The notes: a model not told the origin generated them from the letters alone. 64,000 bases of DNA from Vibrio scophthalmi LMG 19158 (GCF_000222585.1 NZ_AFWE01000051.1:1-64000), one strand, 5' to 3'; positions 9,231 to 18,037 are shown, counted from the first letter of the stretch. Program-made: numbers and translations.

Positions 9231-10112
9231 ATGGACGTAAAAGTCTTTAGAACATTTTTAGAGTTGGCAAAAGTACGTCATTTTGGGCGTGCTGCTGAAA
9301 ACTTATACATTACACAAGCTGCCGTAAGTGCACGTATTAAACAGCTCGAAGGTTATTTTGATACTCAGCTTTTTATTCGTGACCGTAATAACATTAAGCT
9401 AACATCCGCTGGGGAACGTTTAGTTAGCTATGCAGAGGTGATGGTGACAACGTTGCAACAGGCAAAGTTAGAGCTGTCTCTAGAAAGTGGCAAAAAGTTG
9501 CAACTCACCATGGGTGGAACGCCCAATGTTTGGGATGCTTACCTACAAAACTGCTTGAGTGCGACCACTGAAGCGTTTGATGGGTATGGATTTATGGCGG
9601 AAGTGATGGGGCGCGAATCGTTGGTTCGTAGCTTACAAGAACGCACGCTCGATATGGCCTTTGCTTTTGATCAAATCAAAGCAGATGAATTGAATTGCAA
9701 GAAAGTCGCTGACGTTGTTCTTCTTTTGGTTTCCACCGACTCTCATGCATTCAATACTGTATTTAGTGATAAATACGTTTACGTGGATTGGGGCACTAAA
9801 TTTGCCTCTGAACACGCTGAGCGTCATGCAAAAGTACCTGCGCCATATTTGCGAACCTCGACTGCTCGTATTGCCTTAGATTTTATTTTGGAAAAAGGTG
9901 GTAGTGCATATCTACCTGCTTCATTGGTAGAGCCTTTCTTAGCGAGCGGCCAACTGCATAAAGTGGAAGGGGTAGAAGAGTGGTGTCGCCCAATCTATTT
10001 GAGCTATCGTAAAGCCAGCACATCAGTTGATGCGATCAAACAAGTTGAAGAGTTAGTAAAAAACATCGACCCAATTACCGCTTACAGTTTGCAAAACGCA
10101 GCTGAGAGCTGA
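9231..10112 (+). CDS. hdfR: LysR-type regulator HdfR
   Basis: A 293-residue LysR regulator with an N-terminal winged HTH (VFRTFLELAKVRHFGRAAENLYITQAAVSARIKQLE) and a substrate-binding domain. HdfR represses flhDC in E. coli; the assignment rests on sequence feel plus the conserved divergent maoP neighbour. The ATG at 9231 is preceded by GAGG. The stop codon lies inside three tandem copies of GCTGAGA (10101-10121), so copy-number change would alter the last residues. A weak terminator follows. Confidence 0.85.
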   Translation: MDVKVFRTFLELAKVRHFGRAAENLYITQAAVSARIKQLEGYFDTQLFIRDRNNIKLTSAGERLVSYAEVMVTTLQQAKLELSLESGKKLQLTMGGTPNVWDAYLQNCLSATTEAFDGYGFMAEVMGRESLVRSLQERTLDMAFAFDQIKADELNCKKVADVVLLLVSTDSHAFNTVFSDKYVYVDWGTKFASEHAERHAKVPAPYLRTSTARIALDFILEKGGSAYLPASLVEPFLASGQLHKVEGVEEWCRPIYLSYRKASTSVDAIKQVEELVKNIDPITAYSLQNAAES

Positions 10113-10123
10113 GAGCTGAGAGC
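10101..10123. repeat. 7-bp tandem repeat (GCTGAGA x3) over the hdfR stop codon
   Basis: Three exact head-to-tail copies of GCTGAGA plus GC. The unit is not a multiple of three, and the stop TGA (10110-10112) is inside it. Confidence 0.85.
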
Positions 10124-10133
10124 ATTAACCTTT

Positions 10134-10168
10134 AAAAAAACCTCGTCATTGAACGTAGGTTTTTTTTG
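10134..10168 (+). terminator. Terminator after hdfR
   Basis: AAAAAAACCTCGT and ACGTAGGTTTTTTTT form a stem with a one-base bulge, followed by a long T run. Confidence 0.7.
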
Positions 10169-10180
10169 TTTTGGACGAGT

Positions 10181-10642
10181 TTACTGACTTGTACAAGTTC
10201 CCTTTATCACCATTTTAGTTTTCGCGACTTCGGTTCGACCTTCTTCTTCATCAACTACTTCTACATTAGCTCCGCCAACGAAGAGTCCTAGCTTGATGTA
10301 TTGCTCTACAAAATAGAGGCGTCCTGTTTCTGTATATAGCGTGACGTTATTGGCCGAAAATTCTGATTCAGTGCCAATAGTATGTTCTCTATCTCCTTCG
10401 ACTTCCTCATAAAAGAAGATTCCGGGAGCCGTTTCACCAACACACTCGCCATTAAGGTAGACGTCTTTTTTTAGTGCTTGCCCCGCAAAAGCATCAGCTC
10501 GGTAGATATAGATACCGGCCTTGTCTTTACTAGGTGTTGAAAACTCTAATGCTTGATCACTTTGAGTTGTATCGGCAGTTGGCACAGAGGCACAACCAGA
10601 TACACCAAGTAGAAGAGTAACTACTAACCCCATTTTTTTCAT
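10181..10642 (-). CDS. Lipoprotein, DUF2846-like
   Basis: A 153-residue predicted lipoprotein: MKKMGLVVTLLLGVSGCAS has a signal and lipobox VSGC. The mature part (IYIYRADAFAGQALKKDVYLNG, later GETAPGIFFYEEVEGD) resembles the DUF2846 pattern of an N-terminal IY.YR strand, a ligand-like X.DG/NG turn and a G.FF.Y segment; this family match is from memory. The ATG at 10642 has AAGGACTT upstream and starts the signal, so the longer frame to 10663 was rejected. Function unknown. Confidence 0.75.
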   Translation of the reverse strand: MKKMGLVVTLLLGVSGCASVPTADTTQSDQALEFSTPSKDKAGIYIYRADAFAGQALKKDVYLNGECVGETAPGIFFYEEVEGDREHTIGTESEFSANNVTLYTETGRLYFVEQYIKLGLFVGGANVEVVDEEEGRTEVAKTKMVIKGTCTSQ

Positions 10643-10741
10643 GATAAGTCCTTTTATCCACATACTGAACTTACCAAACTAATTGATTGTTTTATAAACT
10701 AATATACCAGTGGTGAATATTTGCGGTGCAAAACCAAACCC

Positions 10742-10765
10742 TGACCATTTTATAATAAATGATCA
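10742..10765. repeat. 24-bp near-palindrome upstream of the lipoprotein gene
   Basis: TGACCATTTTATAATAAATGATCA is an AT-rich inverted repeat with few mismatches, about 100 bp before the lipoprotein start. It is operator-like; no regulator is assigned. Confidence 0.45.
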
Positions 10766-10898
10766 AGTTTGCGAGTGAGTTAACTTTGCTTAACTGAACA
10801 AACAGGAAGTTAACTATTACAGAGTTGTGGGCCGTATTAAGACACACAACACTGAATCAAAGAGAGCACTAGGAGGGTGGTGATTGCTCGTTGTTGGT

Positions 10899-11102
10899 TT
10901 AAAGACTCATCAAACTTTCGATTGATTCTTCAATCGAGAGCGCTTGATAGTTGTGAATGGTAAGGCCTTCTAACGCTTGGATTTCTATTGCATTAATATT
11001 GGTGATGCCATGAGAATCAATGACGCCAAGCGATTGTTCGACAGTTTTACAGATATGTTTTGAGTGATCGCGAAGCACGATGGTGCATGAGTGTAAGTTC
11101 AT
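10899..11102 (-). CDS. Small hypothetical protein (67 aa)
   Basis: The ORF starting at ATG 11102 has a clear ribosome binding site (AGGAAG, 8 bp upstream) and encodes MNLHSCTIVLRDHSKHICK... ending IEESIESLMSL. The product is soluble, with no signal peptide or membrane segment, and contains two cysteines and several histidines near the N-terminus. The longer frame to 11201 has no supporting start. The family is not recognised. Confidence rests on the ribosome binding site and balanced composition only. Confidence 0.5.
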   Translation of the reverse strand: MNLHSCTIVLRDHSKHICKTVEQSLGVIDSHGITNINAIEIQALEGLTIHNYQALSIEESIESLMSL

Positions 11103-11326
11103 AGCCAACTTCCTATTGCTTATCCTTGCAACGCTTGTCTCGTTACGGCTCTTGAAACAAGTTCCTTCACTAAAGTTAGTTAAGGAATGTGAGATAGGCA
11201 ACTGGATGTTTAAATTATCAGTTAAGCCTCTGATTCTGGACTATTGAGTTCCGAATGTGGCTATAAAAATCGGTGGTTAGGGGTAAACTAATGGATAGAA
11301 ACGGCGTAGCCAGAGGGTAAACAACC

Positions 11327-12712
11327 ATGCCAGATATTGATTCAATGGCCCATTCGCAAGGTAAACTGCATCGCCAATATCAGCGGGCACGACAAGCGCG
11401 AGATGCTCGTTTTGATGGTCGGTTTTTTGTTGCCGTGAAAACCACCAAAATATTTTGCCGGCCCATTTGCCCGGCTAATTTACCCAAAGAAGAAAACGTT
11501 GAGTATTTTGATGACGCAGCTCAGGCATTACATGCGGGTTATCGACCTTGTTTACGCTGTCGCCCAGATAGTGCGCCTAATTCGTGGGCATGGCAAGGAA
11601 CAGCAACATCATTTGAACGTGCATTAAAGCTGATTGAGTTAGGGGAGTTACAACACACCACTTTGGATAAACTGGCTGAGAGGCTTGGCATTACCGACCG
11701 ATATTTAAGGCAATTGTTCCAGCAGCGGTTGGGCATGTCACCGAAACAATACGCTTTGTATCATCAATTGATGTTCGCTAAGCAACTACTCCACAACAGC
11801 AATATGAGCATTACAGATATCGGTTTTGCCAGTGGTTTTAATAGTACGCGCCGCTTTAATGATGCTTTTCGTAAGGCGCTCAACTTAACACCAAGTGCAC
11901 TGCGTCGAGCTTCGCATTTGCCCGTTGAAACGCACACTATTGAGCTCAGTTATCGTGGCGCCTTTGATTGGCAATATGCGCTAAATTTTTACCGCCTACG
12001 TGCCATAGAAGGTTTGGAGTGGGTGGGGGAAAGTGACTACCAGCGCCGCTTCCAACTTGGTGAAGCATCGGGAATGTTGACTGCTCATTTTGCTCGCAAA
12101 GCCAATACGGTGCAGTTAGAGTTTGAATTATCGGATATCAGCCAGCTAAAAGCTTTGGTCAATCAAGTTCGCCGTATGTTGGATTTGGATGCAGACACCG
12201 ATGTGATTGAACAACACTTTCACACTTTGGATCCTCGTTTTGTTCGTTATTCGGGGCTACGTATCCCAGGAGTATGGAGTGCGTGGGAAGCCGGTGTTCG
12301 AGCCATTCTTGGTCAACAAGTCTCGATCAAAGCGGCGATCAATCAACTTAATTTATTGGTGAGTACATTACAACCGCAGGGGGTCACTCATTTTCCCAGA
12401 GCCAAAGAGGTCGCTGAGGCCGATTTGAGCTTTTTGCGTATGCCGCAAAGCCGTAAAGAGACGTTGAAACGTTTTGCCGAGTTAATGGTGGGTGATCCCG
12501 ACGCTGACTTTTCTCAATGGTTGGCAGTGAAAGGGATTGGACCTTGGACAGTGAACTACGCTGCGCTGAGAGGGTTATCTCAACCAGACTGTTTTCTTGA
12601 TGGGGATTTAGTGGTGAAAAAATCACTACAACAATTTCCTACCATCAATGCGACTGCCGTTGCTCCATTTGGTAGTTACGCGACTTTTCATTTATGGAGT
12701 CATGTAGGATGA
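11327..12712 (+). CDS. Ada-type/AlkA fusion: DNA-3-methyladenine glycosylase II with AraC HTH
   Basis: A 461-residue three-part protein. Residues 10-95 are an Ada N-terminal zinc module with the four cysteines Cys44, Cys48, Cys75 and Cys78 (FCRPIC, CLRC), in Ada the site that takes methyl groups from phosphotriesters. Residues 100-195 hold an AraC-type double HTH. Residues 205-461 are AlkA: N-terminal beta domain, then HhH-GPD (LAVKGIGPWTVNYAALRG) with the catalytic Asp in LDGDLVV. It thus probably both senses methylation and excises alkylated bases. Its TGA overlaps the ATG of ogt (ATGA), so the two form an alkylation-damage operon. Confidence 0.92.
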   Translation: MPDIDSMAHSQGKLHRQYQRARQARDARFDGRFFVAVKTTKIFCRPICPANLPKEENVEYFDDAAQALHAGYRPCLRCRPDSAPNSWAWQGTATSFERALKLIELGELQHTTLDKLAERLGITDRYLRQLFQQRLGMSPKQYALYHQLMFAKQLLHNSNMSITDIGFASGFNSTRRFNDAFRKALNLTPSALRRASHLPVETHTIELSYRGAFDWQYALNFYRLRAIEGLEWVGESDYQRRFQLGEASGMLTAHFARKANTVQLEFELSDISQLKALVNQVRRMLDLDADTDVIEQHFHTLDPRFVRYSGLRIPGVWSAWEAGVRAILGQQVSIKAAINQLNLLVSTLQPQGVTHFPRAKEVAEADLSFLRMPQSRKETLKRFAELMVGDPDADFSQWLAVKGIGPWTVNYAALRGLSQPDCFLDGDLVVKKSLQQFPTINATAVAPFGSYATFHLWSHVG

Positions 12713-13182
12713 AACGCTACACCATAATCGATAGCCCATTAGGGAAAATAACACTTCAATCGAATCAGCTTGGCTTAACCGGAGTGTGGTTTGAAGTGAA
12801 TACCACCTTGCCGAGCGAGTTGGGTGAGCGTGATGATAGTGATGCACTGTTGTTGGCTGCGAAAACACAATTGGAAGAGTATTTCCTTGGTATTCGAAAT
12901 CAATTTGATTTGCCGCTGGCTGCGGTTGGCACTCCGTTTCAAATGAAAATTTGGCAGGCGCTAACCACGATCCCATTTGGTGAAACCTGGAGCTATCAGG
13001 ATTTGGCAAATGCGATTGGCAATCCTAAAGCTGTGCGGGCAGTGGGGCTCGCTAATGGTAAAAACCCGATCTCAGTGATTGTGCCATGCCATCGTGTGAT
13101 TGGTAAAAACGGTAAGTTGACCGGCTATGCAGGCGGTGTCGAGCGAAAAGCGGCACTGCTCAAGTTAGAACAGGGGCAATAG
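12709..13182 (+). CDS. ogt: Methylated-DNA--protein-cysteine methyltransferase
   Basis: A 157-residue O6-alkylguanine-DNA alkyltransferase with active-site motif IVPCHRV (Cys127), the RAVGxANGKNP helix and the FQMKIWQAL segment. The start at 12709 overlaps the previous stop as ATGA with GGA just before; a frame start at 12694 lies inside the upstream gene. It repairs O6-methylguanine by suicidal methyl transfer and complements the glycosylase upstream. Confidence 0.95.
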   Translation: MKRYTIIDSPLGKITLQSNQLGLTGVWFEVNTTLPSELGERDDSDALLLAAKTQLEEYFLGIRNQFDLPLAAVGTPFQMKIWQALTTIPFGETWSYQDLANAIGNPKAVRAVGLANGKNPISVIVPCHRVIGKNGKLTGYAGGVERKAALLKLEQGQ

Positions 13183-13196
13183 TCTAAATTGGCTGG

Positions 13197-13376
13197 TTAT
13201 GATTTTGGGTGACTGGGTGGTATCGGATAATTGGCAGGATCGAACAGCGGCTTTTTCGGGCTAAAATAGTCGCAAGCCTTACGTGTTGCTAGTGTGGGTT
13301 GTTCCCATGCACCACACAGATCTTTTTGGTTGTCGCGAGTTCGGGTGAATTGGCGACACTGTCCGCATTTAAACAT
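13197..13376 (-). CDS. 59-residue four-cysteine protein, possible zinc-binding
   Basis: A short ORF on the minus strand starting MFKCGQCRQFTRTRDNQK and ending PIPPSHPKS. Cys4, Cys7, Cys21 and Cys35 give CX2C-X13-C-X13-C, which could hold a zinc ion or an iron-sulfur cluster. A strong ribosome binding site (AAAGGAA, 8 bp before the ATG at 13376) supports it. It fills the gap between ogt and the rhlE-like gene. Family not recognised; the C-terminal third is proline-rich. Confidence 0.7.
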   Translation of the reverse strand: MFKCGQCRQFTRTRDNQKDLCGAWEQPTLATRKACDYFSPKKPLFDPANYPIPPSHPKS

Positions 13377-13479
13377 GATTGATTCCTTTCAATCGAGATA
13401 AATTTAAGTGCAGACAGTGTAAAACCAGTACGCATACTAGCCTTTGATCTCAGTGACTATTTTCGATGAAATCAACCGA

Positions 13480-14679
13480 CTATTTATTCTCTTTGGCTTC
13501 GCGTTTGTGTTTAGGCACGTAGTTTAGAATCGAAATTGGTAGAGGTTTATTTGGCACAAAGCCTTCAATTTCACGACGTTCAAGCAGATGGCCTAAACGG
13601 CTTTCGATCATGCATAAGTTCTTGAAGTTATCGCGAGAAACAAAAGAGATCGCTTCACCACGCGCATCTGCACGACCGGTACGGCCAATACGGTGCACGT
13701 ATTCATCTGCAGGGAATGGCAAGTCGTAGTTGATGACTCGCGTTAAGCCTTCGATATCAATACCGCGCGCGCCAACACCCGTTGCGATCATGTACTTGAT
13801 TTTGCCTGCTTTGAAATCTTGCAGAAGTTGTGAACGCACCGCTTGGCTACGACCACTGTGGAATGCTTCCGCTTCGATACCGCGTTTTTCCAGTTGCTGC
13901 GCTAATTTAGCCGCACCGTGTTTAGTCTCGATGAAGATCAGGGTTTGATCCCAATCATTCTCTTTAATTAGGTGGCTAAGTAGCGCTGATTTTTTGTCTT
14001 TATCAACTGAAATTAACCATTGCTCAATGCTTTTCTTTGACGCTTGGTTAGCGGCGATTGAAATTTCAAACGGGTTGTAAACGGCGGTCTTGGCGAGTTC
14101 ACGAACTTTGTTTGACAAGGTTGCCGAGAACAGTAGGTGCTGAATGTCGGTCGGTAAACGGTCAAGGATCTTGTTGATGTCTTCGATAAAGCCCATGTCT
14201 AACATACGGTCTGCTTCATCAAGAACCAAAACCTCAACTTCATCAAAATGGACCGCGTGTTGACCATAGAGATCAAGTAGGCGACCTGGTGTCGCAACCA
14301 GAACATCGACTCCTTCGATCAACGCTTGTTTTTGTGATTTTTCATCCACGCCACCGTACATTGCCAGTGAGGTAAGTGGAAGGTTTTGACCGTAATCACG
14401 GACTTTCTCTTCCACTTGGCAAGCAAGCTCACGAGTTGGTGTTAGAATCAGTGCGCGGATGCGTTTTTTACGCTGAGTTTCGCCTTTGCTCAGTTTTTCC
14501 AAGATAGGCAATACGAAGCCGGCTGTTTTACCGGTACCGGTTTGCGCTGCGGCAAGTAGGTCTTGGCCTTTTAAAATCTCAGGAATCGCTTTGATTTGAA
14601 TCGATGTTGGCTTGTTATAGCCAAGCTTCGTTAGGGCGTCTGTGATTGGTTGGCTTAAACCAAGTTTTGAGAATGGCAT
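13480..14679 (-). CDS. rhlE: DEAD-box ATP-dependent RNA helicase, RhlE-like
   Basis: A 399-residue DEAD-box helicase with the Q motif (TSIQIKAIP), AQTGTGKT, PTRELA, LDEADRMLDMGF, FSATLS and HRIGRTGR motifs all intact. It has a very short basic tail, so it is a minimal core helicase like RhlE subgroup members that act in RNA remodelling and degradation. The ATG at 14679 (MPFSKLGL) was chosen over 14715 because DEAD-box proteins conserve F-x-x-L-G-L near the start. The exact subgroup (RhlE versus SrmB/DbpA) is inferred. Confidence 0.85.
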   Translation of the reverse strand: MPFSKLGLSQPITDALTKLGYNKPTSIQIKAIPEILKGQDLLAAAQTGTGKTAGFVLPILEKLSKGETQRKKRIRALILTPTRELACQVEEKVRDYGQNLPLTSLAMYGGVDEKSQKQALIEGVDVLVATPGRLLDLYGQHAVHFDEVEVLVLDEADRMLDMGFIEDINKILDRLPTDIQHLLFSATLSNKVRELAKTAVYNPFEISIAANQASKKSIEQWLISVDKDKKSALLSHLIKENDWDQTLIFIETKHGAAKLAQQLEKRGIEAEAFHSGRSQAVRSQLLQDFKAGKIKYMIATGVGARGIDIEGLTRVINYDLPFPADEYVHRIGRTGRADARGEAISFVSRDNFKNLCMIESRLGHLLERREIEGFVPNKPLPISILNYVPKHKREAKENK

Positions 14680-14866
14680 GATTGAACTCTGCATCAAAAA
14701 GGTGGAAAGGGGCAAAAGGCCCCTTGTAATCGCGCTGAGTTTAACATGAAGCCTTCAGAGATGTTACGGATATATCCCCATCTTACTTGAAGCGGTAATG
14801 CAGCAGATGACAGATTGAACTCCACTCTTGTCACTCAGGTTACGCGTCGGACTGAGCTAGATTTGT

Positions 14867-15196
14867 TTAGAACATATCTTTTGTCACTTCCTTATCTTCT
14901 GCCGCTTTCATGAGTACCTTTTTATCTTCTTCGTGATGCTGCATTTTTGATTTCATTTCATGTTTGCGTTCTTTTATGTCTATGTCGCCTTCATGTTTGT
15001 CCATCATTTTATCTTGCTTGTCTTTCATTTCACTCTTCATTTTGTCATGGTTTTCGTCCATAACTTTGTCGCCTTTTTCTATCATCTTATCTTTTGCGGT
15101 ATCCATATCAACGGCATCTGCGTGATGATCGGCCAGCGCCAATGGGCTAATGAACAATGCGCAAAGAAGAGAAAGTAGAGTGGGGATACGAACCAT
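14867..15196 (-). CDS. Secreted Met/Lys/Asp-rich low-complexity protein
   Basis: A 109-residue protein: signal peptide MVRIPTLLSLLCALFISPLALA cleaved before DHHADA, then about 85 highly charged residues built from Lys, Asp, Glu, Met and His with loose repeats such as DKM, HDKM and KDKQDKMMDKHEGD. Such composition fits a periplasmic, helical or disordered protein that may bind metal (Met/His for copper, acids for divalent ions). The ATG at 15196 was chosen for the signal. It lies downstream of nhaD on the same strand. No family recognised. Confidence 0.65.
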   Translation of the reverse strand: MVRIPTLLSLLCALFISPLALADHHADAVDMDTAKDKMIEKGDKVMDENHDKMKSEMKDKQDKMMDKHEGDIDIKERKHEMKSKMQHHEEDKKVLMKAAEDKEVTKDMF

Positions 15197-15285
15197 GGTG
15201 AACCTCTCATTGTTTGTTAACACATTACTGAGTATTGACTAAGTTTGAGTGTTTTTCTGCTCATTGAATCAGTTTCACCAATAAG

Positions 15286-15311
15286 AGTCAGTTAGTTAGT
15301 ACTAACTGACT
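15286..15311. repeat. 11-bp inverted repeat between nhaD and the Met-rich gene
   Basis: AGTCAGTTAGT (15286-15296) and ACTAACTGACT (15301-15311), loop TAGT, no T run. A second AT-rich repeat (15312-15320 with 15331-15339) overlaps the nhaD stop codon. Possible operator or processing hairpin. Confidence 0.55.
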
Positions 15312-15337
15312 AATTATATTGCACTTAATTAATATAA

Positions 15338-16771
15338 TTAAAACAGTGCGCTGTTCATCCATAAGTGGGTAAAGATACTCGCCGCATAACCGAGGGCGAT
15401 AACGGGCATCCATTTGAGATGACCAAAGAAGGTATATTTACCATGTGCCGCCCCCATTAAGGCCACGCCTGCAGCGGAACCGATGGAAAGCAAACTACCA
15501 CCGACACCAGCGGTCAAAGTGACCAATAACCAGTTCCCCATCGACATTGCCGGCTCCATGGTGAGCACCGCAAACATGACTGGAATGTTATCGACGATCG
15601 CCGAGAGAATACCGACCATAACGTTGGCCCAAATAGGATCCCATTGTAAGTACATCACTTCTGAAACAAGGCTGAGATAACCGATTAAACTCAAGCCTCC
15701 AACGCACATCACTACGCCATAGAAGAACAGCAAGGTGTCCCATTCGGCATGGGAAACCCGGCGAAATACATCAAAGGGTACGACCGAACCCAAACGTTTT
15801 AAGGCGTAATCATCTCGATTGGCAATCGCCATTAAGGCTTTGCGTTTTAATGAACGAGCGAGGGTGCGGCGTAAGAAAAATCCAAAGAACTGCAAATATG
15901 CTAACCCCATCATCATGCCGATGACTGGTGGGAAGTGCAGCACAGCATGGAAGGCAACAGCGGTGGCAATGGTTAAAATGAACAAGCCAACAATTCGGCG
16001 AGCGCCGCGTTTTAACTCGACGTGAACATGAGCCACATCTGGTTTGGTTTGCGAAATGAAACGCGACATGATCAAGGCGGGAATAAGATAGCTCACTACG
16101 GATGGGACAAAGAGTGGCATAAATTCGGAAAAAGAGACGTGGCCGGCTTGCCAGACCATTAAGGTGGTAATGTCACCAAAAGGACTGAATGCACCGCCAG
16201 CGTTCGCGGCCACAACAATGTTAATGCAGGCTAAATTGATAAAGCGTGTGTTATCACCGCCGACTTTCATCACCACAGCACACATCAGTAATGCAGTGGT
16301 TAGGTTGTCGGCGATGGGGGAAATGAAAAAGGCCAAAATACCGGTCAGCCAAAATAGCGTACGAAAATCAAATCCTTTACCGACCATCCAAGCTTGCAAC
16401 GCGTCAAACAGTTTGCGCTCTTCCATTGCATTGATGTAGGTCATCGCCACCAGTAAGAACAGCAGCAATTCAGCATACTCAAGCAAGTTATGCTCAAGTG
16501 CGGCTTTGGCGACCTCGATTTGGTCGTGCTGTGAATAGACATAACCTAACATCGCCCAAATCAAACCTGCGGCCAGCAAGACGGGCTTGGATTTACGCAG
16601 TTGTAGATACTCTTCGAGCATTACCAAAGCGTAGGCAATGGTAAAAATGAGCAGGGTAATATAGCCAACACCTGACTGAGTTAGGGCGAGGGGTTCGGCA
16701 TCACTGCCGGAGGCAAAAACACGGCTCGATACGAGCAGTAAGGGGATAAAGATAAGCCATAAGCTTTTCAT
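15338..16771 (-). CDS. nhaD: Na+/H+ antiporter NhaD
   Basis: A 477-residue polytopic protein of the NhaD family, matching the length of V. cholerae NhaD; it exports Na+ or Li+ in exchange for protons. An N-terminal cleavable-looking signal (VSSRVFA) and conserved acidic/Thr-containing membrane segments (SPIADNLTTALLM; AVDNIPVMFAVL region) fit. Start ATG with AAGGAG 7 bp upstream. The 540-bp region before it holds its promoter. Confidence 0.93.
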   Translation of the reverse strand: MKSLWLIFIPLLLVSSRVFASGSDAEPLALTQSGVGYITLLIFTIAYALVMLEEYLQLRKSKPVLLAAGLIWAMLGYVYSQHDQIEVAKAALEHNLLEYAELLLFLLVAMTYINAMEERKLFDALQAWMVGKGFDFRTLFWLTGILAFFISPIADNLTTALLMCAVVMKVGGDNTRFINLACINIVVAANAGGAFSPFGDITTLMVWQAGHVSFSEFMPLFVPSVVSYLIPALIMSRFISQTKPDVAHVHVELKRGARRIVGLFILTIATAVAFHAVLHFPPVIGMMMGLAYLQFFGFFLRRTLARSLKRKALMAIANRDDYALKRLGSVVPFDVFRRVSHAEWDTLLFFYGVVMCVGGLSLIGYLSLVSEVMYLQWDPIWANVMVGILSAIVDNIPVMFAVLTMEPAMSMGNWLLVTLTAGVGGSLLSIGSAAGVALMGAAHGKYTFFGHLKWMPVIALGYAASIFTHLWMNSALF

Positions 16772-17311
16772 TACTCAACTCCTTGAGAATTCGATAGGTA
16801 GACACTTCCTTGCGCTCGAATCAAAGATTATTGATGCAGTCTCACTGCTTGCTGCATAAGCAATATCTATAAATGTACAGAATCAGTGTTATTCGTTGGC
16901 AGTGGTGAAACGAAAAAAGTATGGCCAAAGGTAAGCACTTATCGTTCTGTCAGTTACATAGTTATTACGTTATTTGAATCATTGTAGAGGGGCGATTTAG
17001 CGGCCTCGGCGCGAAAATAAACACCACGTTATACTAGAAAATTTTACCGACATTGTCTGTGAGATAGGTGGGATAAGGCCATCAGCAGTAAAATATTTAA
17101 TAGATAGCAGCAATTTTATGAATATAAATGATATGCATTGTTATGAATCATCGTCACGCAAACGCCCTATTTATGCGTGATGTCACAAAATGTGACACTA
17201 AATTGCAGTTTGTAAACAGAGTTCGTGAGGCATTGATACGGATCAGATTTCTAGCACAGCAATTACCCCAAAATCGCGAGGTCTGTTCCTAAAAATTTTT
17301 AAGGTGTAAAA
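16772..17311. other. 540-bp intergenic region between nhaD and the YjiH/YjiG operon
   Basis: No ORF with a ribosome binding site was found. It must carry two divergent promoters. The one sharp element is the perfect palindrome TGTCACA-AAA-TGTGACA at 17181-17197, 115 bp before the operon start. No tRNA- or riboswitch-like structure was recognised. Confidence 0.6.
17181..17197. promoter_or_regulatory. Perfect 17-bp palindrome, candidate operator
   Basis: TGTCACAAAATGTGACA: 7-bp arms, 3-bp spacer. It is related to but not the same as the CRP pattern (TGTGA-N6-TCACA), since the half-sites are in the opposite arrangement. The regulator is unknown. Confidence 0.5.
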
Positions 17312-18037
17312 ATGTCCACTCCCAATATAGATCGCAAGGTGACATGGGGATGCTATGTCGCACTCGCATTCGCTGTTGTATTTTTCTCAGGTGCTATGCA
17401 GTCAAACGAATGGTACGGTGTTTTCGACTTTACCACGCTAAATGGCGCGTTCGGTAGCGTGGCATACGGCGTGCAAGAAACGGCTGATGGTGTTCAAGCG
17501 ACCATGACATCATTTCGTGGTAAAGGCGGCAGCGGTGCTCGTGATGGTTTCATCTTCGCACTAACGCTAATCCCAACGGTTATGTTCGCATTGGGCGTCA
17601 TCAATGTACTTGAGCATTACGGTGCACTAGATGCAGCTCGTAAACTGCTTACTCCTCTACTTCGTCCTCTTATGGGCATTCCTGGTAGTTCGGGCCTAGC
17701 GCTAATTGCATCACTACAAAGTACTGATGCGGGTGCGGCAATGACACGTCAACTAAAAGACGAAGGTCGTTTAACTAAGCGTGAAACTGACGTATTTACT
17801 ATGTTCCAGTTCACCGCAGGTGCAGCGATCGTTAACTTCTTCTCATCAGGCGCTGTGCTATTTACGCTAACACTAGCAGACGGCTCTATGGCGGTAACTT
17901 CTTCAATCGGTATGGCGGTTGCGGTGATGTTCATCTTTAAGTTTGTCGGTGCTAACTTGTTCCGCATCTACCTAAACATCACAGAAGGCAAAGAAGATAA
18001 GAACGAAGAAGCACGTCTACAAGAGGAGAAAGCATAA
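17312..18037 (+). CDS. YjiH-like nucleoside-recognition (Gate domain) membrane protein
   Basis: A 241-residue inner-membrane protein with about five hydrophobic helices; the segment GVINVLEHYGALDAARKLLTPLLRPLMGIPGSSGLALIASLQSTDAGAAM has the Gate/nucleoside-recognition look of E. coli YjiH and Bacillus SpmA. The last base of its stop codon is the first base of the ATG of the next gene. With YjiG-like and M20 peptidase genes it forms an operon resembling E. coli yjiH-yjiG-iadA, where the third gene is a dipeptidase; transport of a peptide or peptide product is a reasonable inference. Confidence 0.85.
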   Translation: MSTPNIDRKVTWGCYVALAFAVVFFSGAMQSNEWYGVFDFTTLNGAFGSVAYGVQETADGVQATMTSFRGKGGSGARDGFIFALTLIPTVMFALGVINVLEHYGALDAARKLLTPLLRPLMGIPGSSGLALIASLQSTDAGAAMTRQLKDEGRLTKRETDVFTMFQFTAGAAIVNFFSSGAVLFTLTLADGSMAVTSSIGMAVAVMFIFKFVGANLFRIYLNITEGKEDKNEEARLQEEKA

